Below are positions 58,556-64,000 of a stretch of DNA of 64,000 nt, piece by piece. The notes below the pieces were generated by a model that searched no databases, was not told the DNA's origin, and was given only the letters and a program-made list of their open reading frames with translations. How positions within the stretch are numbered: position 1 is the stretch's first letter; each line of letters begins with the position of its first letter. Position numbers and translations under genes: made by a program. The DNA comes from Trametes villosa (taxonomy: Eukaryota > Basidiomycota > Agaricomycetes > Polyporales > Polyporaceae): the NCBI GenBank assembly GCA_002964805.2, contig PUDQ02000057.1:310001-374000 (forward strand). Direction: 5' to 3'.

Positions 58556-59180
58556 TTACACTTCGCCGGTATACAGCACGCGAGATTCAGGTAAAATCTC
58601 GAGCGTCGGCTGCACCGTGGCGGGCGTCGGTCGACGAAGGTCGACGATCCGCAGGTCCCCGAAGTCGACCCTCCGGCTGCGATACGTCAACGGGGTTTTC
58701 ATGCGATTCAGCTCCTCCTTGAGCGGGCGAGAAGGTAAGCGCGAGCGCGTGGGTGCTGCCGAGCAAAACAGGAACTACTCGCCATGAATAGGTGTAGCTC
58801 CTGAGCGGCTTTCTCGACGAATGCGACACGCGTGAGTGGGTTCGCGCCAGTGCGGTTTCCTGGTCGCGGCTCGCCTGGCAAGATGGACGCTTCGGCGACG
58901 GCCGCGGCGCGCCCCTGGTCAATGGCGTACTCGGGAAACCGCCTCGGGCTCGCATTTCGCAACGCCGGCTCGCTGCGATCTACAAACTATGCTGTGTCAG
59001 TCTGAGCGCAATACGTTCTAAGAGCAAGTGGCTTACTGCGAAGCGAAAGGTGAACTTCTGGCCCTCTCTAGATGCCGCCGGTGCATCAGGGAAACCGGGC
59101 CCAAGAGGGTCATGCAGAACCCGCGCGAGGACTGCAGGTACAAGCGCGTCGCGCGCAGCAATGCCGACCGTCATCGAAGG
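58556..59180 (-). CDS. Unrecognised minus-strand exons, possibly the 3' part of the gene at 59110-60791
   Basis: A frame reading GPGFPDAPAASREGQKFTFR then, after a GTAAGC...CATAG intron (about 50 nt), FVDRSEPALRNASPRRFPEY and AIDQGRAAAVAEASILPGEP. It continues to QELHLFM, then, if a GC-AG intron is allowed, EELNRMKTPLTYRSRRVDFG and ends VLYTGEV at TAA 58556-58558. An AATAAA overlaps the stop codon. Good splicing logic and a clean end suggest a real transcript. Family unknown, and whether it is joined to the F-box gene upstream is unresolved. Confidence 0.35.
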
Positions 59181-60791
59181 AGTAGATGATGTAGCCGGAC
59201 GTCCGGAGGACTTGGTTCCCTCGAATTCCTTTTGGGGAATGGTCCACTCGCCCATCCATAGGACAGCCGGGTCTTAGTGACAAAACGGTGGCGAGTACTT
59301 GAGTGACAGCTACGCAATGGTATGTTGCCAGGTTTGGCTCACCGATATCGAGGTGCTCGACGCGCAAGAGTAGTTTGCGTAAGTGGGCTTCGCCGTGATC
59401 TGTACCCCGCGCCTGCTCGCATGCGGGATCCGTATCTGGCTCCGACGCGCTGGGGGCAAGTGTTAAAGGGGGGGTAGCCGGGGACGAAGGCAATAGTATG
59501 CCGCACCACCCATAAAAACCAGACCATTTCCGGTAAGGGTCGAACAGGTTAAGAGGCTTGATTTGGCGAGCGATGGAAGCGGCTTGACCCGACCACCACC
59601 CCGCATCGTGTGCTGATGTGACTGATTCCGGGACGACGAGCTGGATAGACTCCAGGCGGTGGTACGAGAAAAGTTTCCAGATACAATTAGCTAAGAGAAT
59701 CTTCTGCAGAAAAGCGATGCGCGTGATGTTTGATAGTCTGAGCCCCTGCGAGGACACTGCAAAACGCAGGGACACCTTCACCGGCGCGCCGTCTTGTGCG
59801 ATAACTCCATAGAGGGCGGCGCTGAGAAATATCACGAAGGCGTTCACATACTGACTGGCCGCCCACAGGGCAACGTCCTCGGCGAAGAGCCACGTTAAGT
59901 GTCGGAGACGTGGTAGGGATTCAAGGTGCGAGAGGAGGGGCACTAGTGTTGTATGTTAATCTTCGGAGACCAGGAATTCAAACCGCGGCCTTACACTCTG
60001 GCTCTGTGCCGAGGTCCTTCCGCCACGATATAGCAAGCTCGGTAACGTTGCTGCCAAAACAACCCTGAGGGGGAAAGCCAAAGAATATCTGTATTGGAAT
60101 AGCCAACAGTCAATACATATGCATTACGGACAGTGTTTACGCCAAAATACTGGAAACTCACCCCGTCCAGGTACACTTCCTCCATGTGAAGGCACAGTCG
60201 GGATTGTCTCTGGACGATAATGCTTTCCAAGTGCCCAGATGGTGGCTTCGCAAGCGAAATACCCTCTAGTCTGAGGGAGCGTAGACGGGGAAATGACCAC
60301 ACCACGCGGACGACATCCATCAACGAGTTGAAGTGTCCCCCGACAATGTTGAGCTCGGCGATAGGATACCGCGCAAGCTGGATGTGGTACGTATAAGGTA
60401 GGGCATCCCAGAGGAAGTGGCTGATCGTCAAGACGCGGAGGTTCCTCAGAGCGCGGACAAGGGCGTCTCCGGCGAACGGCAAGTATCCAATGAACGTCTC
60501 CTCTTCTGTTGCGTGTCCAACCACCAGCTCGTGCGCGAGGTCGCCGAGGAAGGGGTGGCGGCCAACGGTCTCGGACAGGCTTTCGAGCTGAGCGGGGACG
60601 CCGACCCGTACACGGCGGTACAGTCGATGGCGGCTGCGAGGAAGCCAGGCCTGACATGTTAACGCGCACGAGCTCAGGTCACCCAGGTAAAGAGGGATGT
60701 GAGAAGGGAGTCCGCCGCGACCGAGGTCAGCAACCGCATCGATGATCCTATCGCATAGCTCCACGGGCAGTCGGCATCGATTTACCGGCAT
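59110..60791 (-). CDS. F-box-like family protein, member 2
   Basis: Start MPVNRCRLPVELCDRIIDAV at 60791; F-box LPVELCDRIID, then CALTCQAWLPRSRHRLYRRV and HPFLGDLAHELVVGHATEEE. Next come YLPFAGDALVRALRNLRVLT, HFLWDALPYTYHIQLARYPI and ELNIVGGHFNSLMDVVRVVW, all collinear with member 1. A second exon starts near 59943 (LPLLSHLESLPRLRHLTWLF) and includes LSNITRIAFLQKILLANCIW and VVPESVTSAHDAGWWSGQAA. The 3' half is less certain: the frame stays open to 59110 but the family C-terminal signature is not seen. The exon set downstream (58556-59180) might be its true end. Oriented opposite to member 1. Probable SCF-type adaptor, unproven. Confidence 0.65.
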
Positions 60792-61152
60792 TCCTGTTAG
60801 AGAGCTCGCGCGCTGAGGCTCGTCCTGGTGGGGGTCCGGAGAGACTGGGAAGAATACGTAGCGCTTGATCAGACGAGCGAGCCGTCGTGACGTTGACTGC
60901 GGCTATGTACGTACAGCTGTGAAGACTGCATCAGCGTGTTGCACAGCATCCCCGGGTTCAACCTACATTATACAGTACATGGCATGCGTAGAGCGTGCTC
61001 CGGTCGAGGTACATTGATACAGCACGATTACAGGACAGTTCGTATCGCTTCCTGCAACAGTCTAGAGACAGTCCTCGCCCTATCGCTAGAATGTCACATA
61101 TCAGGCTGGCCTTGCTTGTCATTTGGTCCATAGCGCAGGTCGGGAAATGCAC
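60792..61152. other. Intergenic, no feature recognised
   Basis: Spacer between F-box family members 2 and 3. No coding or regulatory feature identified. Confidence 0.5.
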
Positions 61153-62185
61153 CTAGTAAAGCTTAGATAGGAGGCGCATCTGTCCATCCTTCCAGTGGTA
61201 TTCCTCTCCCTTTAGCGGAGCACCGCCATCCTCAGCTGCCCACTCTACCAAAATGGTCAGCACCACCGTCCGAAGACACCTACAGCCCGAAATGTGCGCT
61301 GCACACAGACCTCTATCTCGAAGTCAATCGCCGGCCAGCGCTGCCTGACCTGGTGCATCCACCACCGCGCGCTGAACCCCGCGCGCTCGCGCGCCGGGAC
61401 GCGCAGCACGAAGCCGGGGCGGCGCGCGAATCGCCGTAGGGCGAGCCTGAGATTGCCGCTGAGTGCGTGCGCGAGGAACGTGGAGCGCGAGACGCGGCCG
61501 GTCGCTGCTGGGGGCCGGTAGTCGAGCTCGACGGAGCCCAGCGCGCCATCGACGGGGATGCTGCGCAGCGCGCCCGAGATGTAGGATGTGCAGTCGGTGA
61601 TAAGGCTCTCCCGCTTCCAGCACCGCCCGAAGTCGACCCACCAGGTGAGAACTTGCAGGCTGGTGGTGATGAAGAGGTAGTGCAGAAGGGCGTCTGGCAG
61701 GTCGCTATCAGAATGACGAATGTGCGTTGCGTGTGTGCGATTACACTCACCAGACGGCGTAGTGCCCAGCTCCTCTGTCCATGTCAATGTCAGTGCCGTC
61801 AAGGAGATCCCGAAGCAACCGAGAGGAGGGAAATCCTTCAAAGTCAGAAGCGTGCTCAGCTGTACAGCGCGCGGTTGGATTTGATGAGCTTCGTCCGGCG
61901 GAGTATTGTATGATGGATACATAGCGTACCCCGACGATCATCGCCTGCTTGAGGGAGCTGCAGAGATGGGGTCTGCGCTGGGTGCCCCTGGCAAGTGAGA
62001 GTCCTGGCTTCTCGGGTGCCGCTATGTGGACGAGCCGGCTGAGTGTGGTACGCAGGGGGCAGGGTATGCCAAAGAAAATGGCTACACGCCAGGACGCGAA
62101 TGTTATTGAAAGCGCCGACAAGCGTCTCTCCGGCATGGTAGGTAGTAATATCACATAGCTCCGCGGACAGTCGACACTGAATCAT
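61153..62185 (-). pseudogene. F-box-like family member 3, internally deleted
   Basis: The start MIQCRLSAELCDITTYHAGE resembles the F-box start of member 2 (LPVELCD), but then jumps to LVGAFNNIRVLACSHFLWHT, which in member 2 lies about 100 residues further on (VRALRNLRVLTISHFLWDA). The F-box remainder and the CALTCQ.WLPRSR block are missing. After a frame change around 62080 the later exons are well kept: KDFPPLGCFGISLTALTLTW, LPDALLHYLFITTSLQVLTW, VELDYRPPAATGRVSRSTFL and FVLRVPARERAGFSARWWMH. The last exon ends EEYHWKDGQMRLLSKLY at TAG 61153-61155. The deletion removes the SKP1-binding region, so it is a likely pseudogene. Confidence 0.7.
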
Positions 62186-62542
62186 GCTGCCTCCTCGATG
62201 TGAGCTTGGGATACCGACGAAACCACAATTGAGTCACTCGCCTGTAAGAGGGCACGCCGCGCTGCAGGTGGAGATGTTCTGGCAGAGGCTGAGAGAGACT
62301 TGTGATCAGCAGCGCTCGTCTGAGTCGAGGCGTGTTGACCGTGACCGTAAACCGATTATGGGCCGCGGGGTAATGCTGTGAACACTGCATCGGTGAATCA
62401 CACGCGAAGTTACAGACTGCCGGCTTCTAAGTAACCTATCACGAGATCTGTGCAGCTCAAAATGCCTCTCGTAGCCTGGAAATGATGAAGCCTCCGACAC
62501 CAGGGCCTGTAGGTGATGACACATTCTTCCGCTCTAACCCGT
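62186..62542. other. Intergenic, no feature recognised
   Basis: Spacer between F-box family members 3 and 4. No supported feature. Confidence 0.5.
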
Positions 62543-63946
62543 TCACGACGCAGGCGAGGCTCCTAGCTTGGACAGGAGCCGCATCTGCCCGTCCTCCCAA
62601 TAGTACTCCACATCCGTGAGACTACCGCCCTCTAAGATCACCTCTTCCTCAGCCCACTCTGTCAATATCTGTCAGCGCCGCGACACCTCAGAACTAGATC
62701 GACGCACCTGTGTCCGCCGGCGCAGCCTGGACGTCCACCTCCAGGTCGTTCGCGCGCCACTGCAGCGCGACCTGGCGCATCCACCACCCCGCGCCGAACC
62801 GCGCCCACGCAGGCTCAGGCACGCGCAGGATGAAACCCGCGAGGTGGGCGAAGCGCCGCAGCGCGGGGCGCAGGCCGCCGCCCAGGGCGCGCGCGAGGAA
62901 CGCGGTGCGCGAGACGGGTCCGGTCGACAGCGGGGCGCGGTAGTCGAGCGCGACGGTGCGCAGGGCGGCGTCGGCGGGGATGGCGCGCAGCGCGCGCGAG
63001 ATGTAGAGGGTGCAGTCGGCGAGCGGGGCCGCACGGGCCCAGCGGGGCCCGCAGTCGACCCACCAGGTCAGGTATTGCAGGGTGTTGGCGGCGGAGAGAT
63101 AGAGGAGCAAGGTATCTGAGGGGCGATGTTGTCAATACCACTGGAACAAATGGTAGGTATACGCGACATGCTCACCGGACGGCGTGGTGCCCAGCTCATC
63201 TGCCCAAGTTAACGTCAACCATGTCAACGAGTTACCGAAGCACCCGAGAGGGGGGAAGTCTTTTGACATGAAAAGCGAGTGCTGCCAAGCCCCATGAGTA
63301 TCGCAGAGTTTGAGAATGTGCGATGACGTACCCCAACAATCATCGCAGTTTTGAGGTTGCTGCAAATATTGGGCCTGCGCTGAATGATCCCCGTAAGCGG
63401 CATCCCTGGCTTCTGTGGCGTCGCTATATGCACGAGCCTAAGGACTTGCAGGTGCTCGAACGCCCATACGACGCGGAACAGGTCCCCCATCGTGTGGTAC
63501 GACCCGCCAACGAGGTCGAGCTCGACAATGGGATACCGCGCGACGAGCTCATGGTATCTAGGGTGATGCGCCCGCCACTCGAAATGGCACACCTTGAGGC
63601 TGCGCACGTAGCGCAGGGCGTGCAGCAGTACGTCTTGCGCGAACGGGAGGTACTTCTCCGCCGGATTGTCCGGGACGGCCGTCGAACGGCCTACAACGAG
63701 TTCCCCGACGAAGTCCGCGAGAAACGAGCGTGTGGCGATAGTGCGCAGGAATACCTCGAGTTGCCAGACGTTGCGGATACGAACGCTGCTGTAAAGATTG
63801 AGCCGGCTACGTGGGAGCCAGGCCTCGCATGTGAGTGCGCACGCACGGAGGGTGTCGAGGTGTTGTGGGTAGAGGAAGTCGGTGCAGACGTTGCAGAAGT
63901 CGACGATGCGCTCGCAAACCTCGACTGGCAGTAGTGCGCCGTCCAT
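62543..63946 (-). CDS. F-box-like family protein, member 4
   Basis: Start MDGALLPVEVCERIVDFCNV at 63946. F-box LPVEVCERIVD, then ACALTCEAWLPRSRLNLYSS, LADFVGELVVGRSTAVPDNP, YLPFAQDVLLHALRYVRSLK and FEWRAHHPRYHELVARYPIV, ending exon 1 at NLKTAMIVG. After an intron: KDFPPLGCFGNSLTWLTLTW and DELGTTPSGE. Exon 3: LLLYLSAANTLQYLTWWVDC, TVALDYRAPLSTGPVSRTAF, LRRFAHLAGFILRVPEPAWA and FGAGWWMRQVALQW. Final exon ends DVEYYWEDGQMRLLSKLGAS with TGA 62543-62545. It is closest to member 1 although on the other strand. The open frame and good introns suggest a functional gene. Possible role as ubiquitin-ligase adaptor is inferred only from the F-box. Confidence 0.75.
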
Positions 63947-64000
63947 GGGGGTTGGCGTTGAAGTGTTACGCGGTCCTGTGGGATATCAGTTGTCAGTCAG

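Noticed and set aside
1..64000. CRISPR arrays, tRNA and rRNA genes
   Set aside because: No regularly spaced short repeats of CRISPR type, no cloverleaf or conserved rRNA sequence was seen on either strand.

Overview
The window is nuclear DNA of a filamentous basidiomycete, most likely an agaricomycete (polypore or mushroom type). The reasons are many GT-AG introns of about 50-60 nt, a KDZ-type DNA transposon, an F-box family with basidiomycete-style architecture, and single-copy eukaryotic housekeeping genes in a compact order. I found no bacterial, organellar, rRNA, tRNA or CRISPR features.

Left part (1-11 kb). A KDZ transposase gene runs off the left edge on the minus strand. It is followed by a spliced TATA-binding protein gene (TBP, diverged from the usual fungal sequence), two unrelated tandem repeats (40-bp and 80-bp units), and two divergently transcribed genes of unknown function that share a promoter region (a Pro/Ala-rich protein on the minus strand and a five- or six-exon gene on the plus strand). 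A small membrane-protein reading frame broken by one in-frame TAG comes next, then a cluster of four 10-bp palindromes.

Centre (11.15-37.4 kb). The centre is a direct tandem amplification with two full units of about 10.4-10.5 kb and a third unit cut after about 5.35 kb. Each unit carries, on the minus strand, a five-exon histidine acid phosphatase gene that keeps its N-terminal active-site motif but lacks the C-terminal part. Opposite and convergent to it are exon-like blocks on the plus strand, one of which keeps its frame in all three copies although its length differs. The rest of the unit is very GC-rich with overlapping open frames on both strands and no recognisable protein. A 34-bp minisatellite has 1, 2 and 5 copies in units 1, 2 and 3, and an 83-bp hairpin in the unit 2/3 junction is missing from the unit 1/2 junction.

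Right part (37.4-64 kb). A normal gene-dense stretch: DIS3/Rrp44 exosome nuclease, a complete cytochrome P450, a WRAP53/TCAB1-like WD40 protein with a GC-AG intron, a secreted repeat protein with three Lys-Arg sites (a candidate Kex2-processed peptide precursor), COP9 signalosome subunit 3 with an unusually long intron, an F-box/TPR protein, methionine sulfoxide reductase A, and four members of one F-box-like family, one of them an obvious pseudogene.

The item most likely to be a new system is the Kex2-type repeat precursor at 47611-48561. The amplified block with the truncated phosphatase is the main structural novelty. All exon boundaries were read by eye from splice motifs and frame and have not been checked against RNA data.
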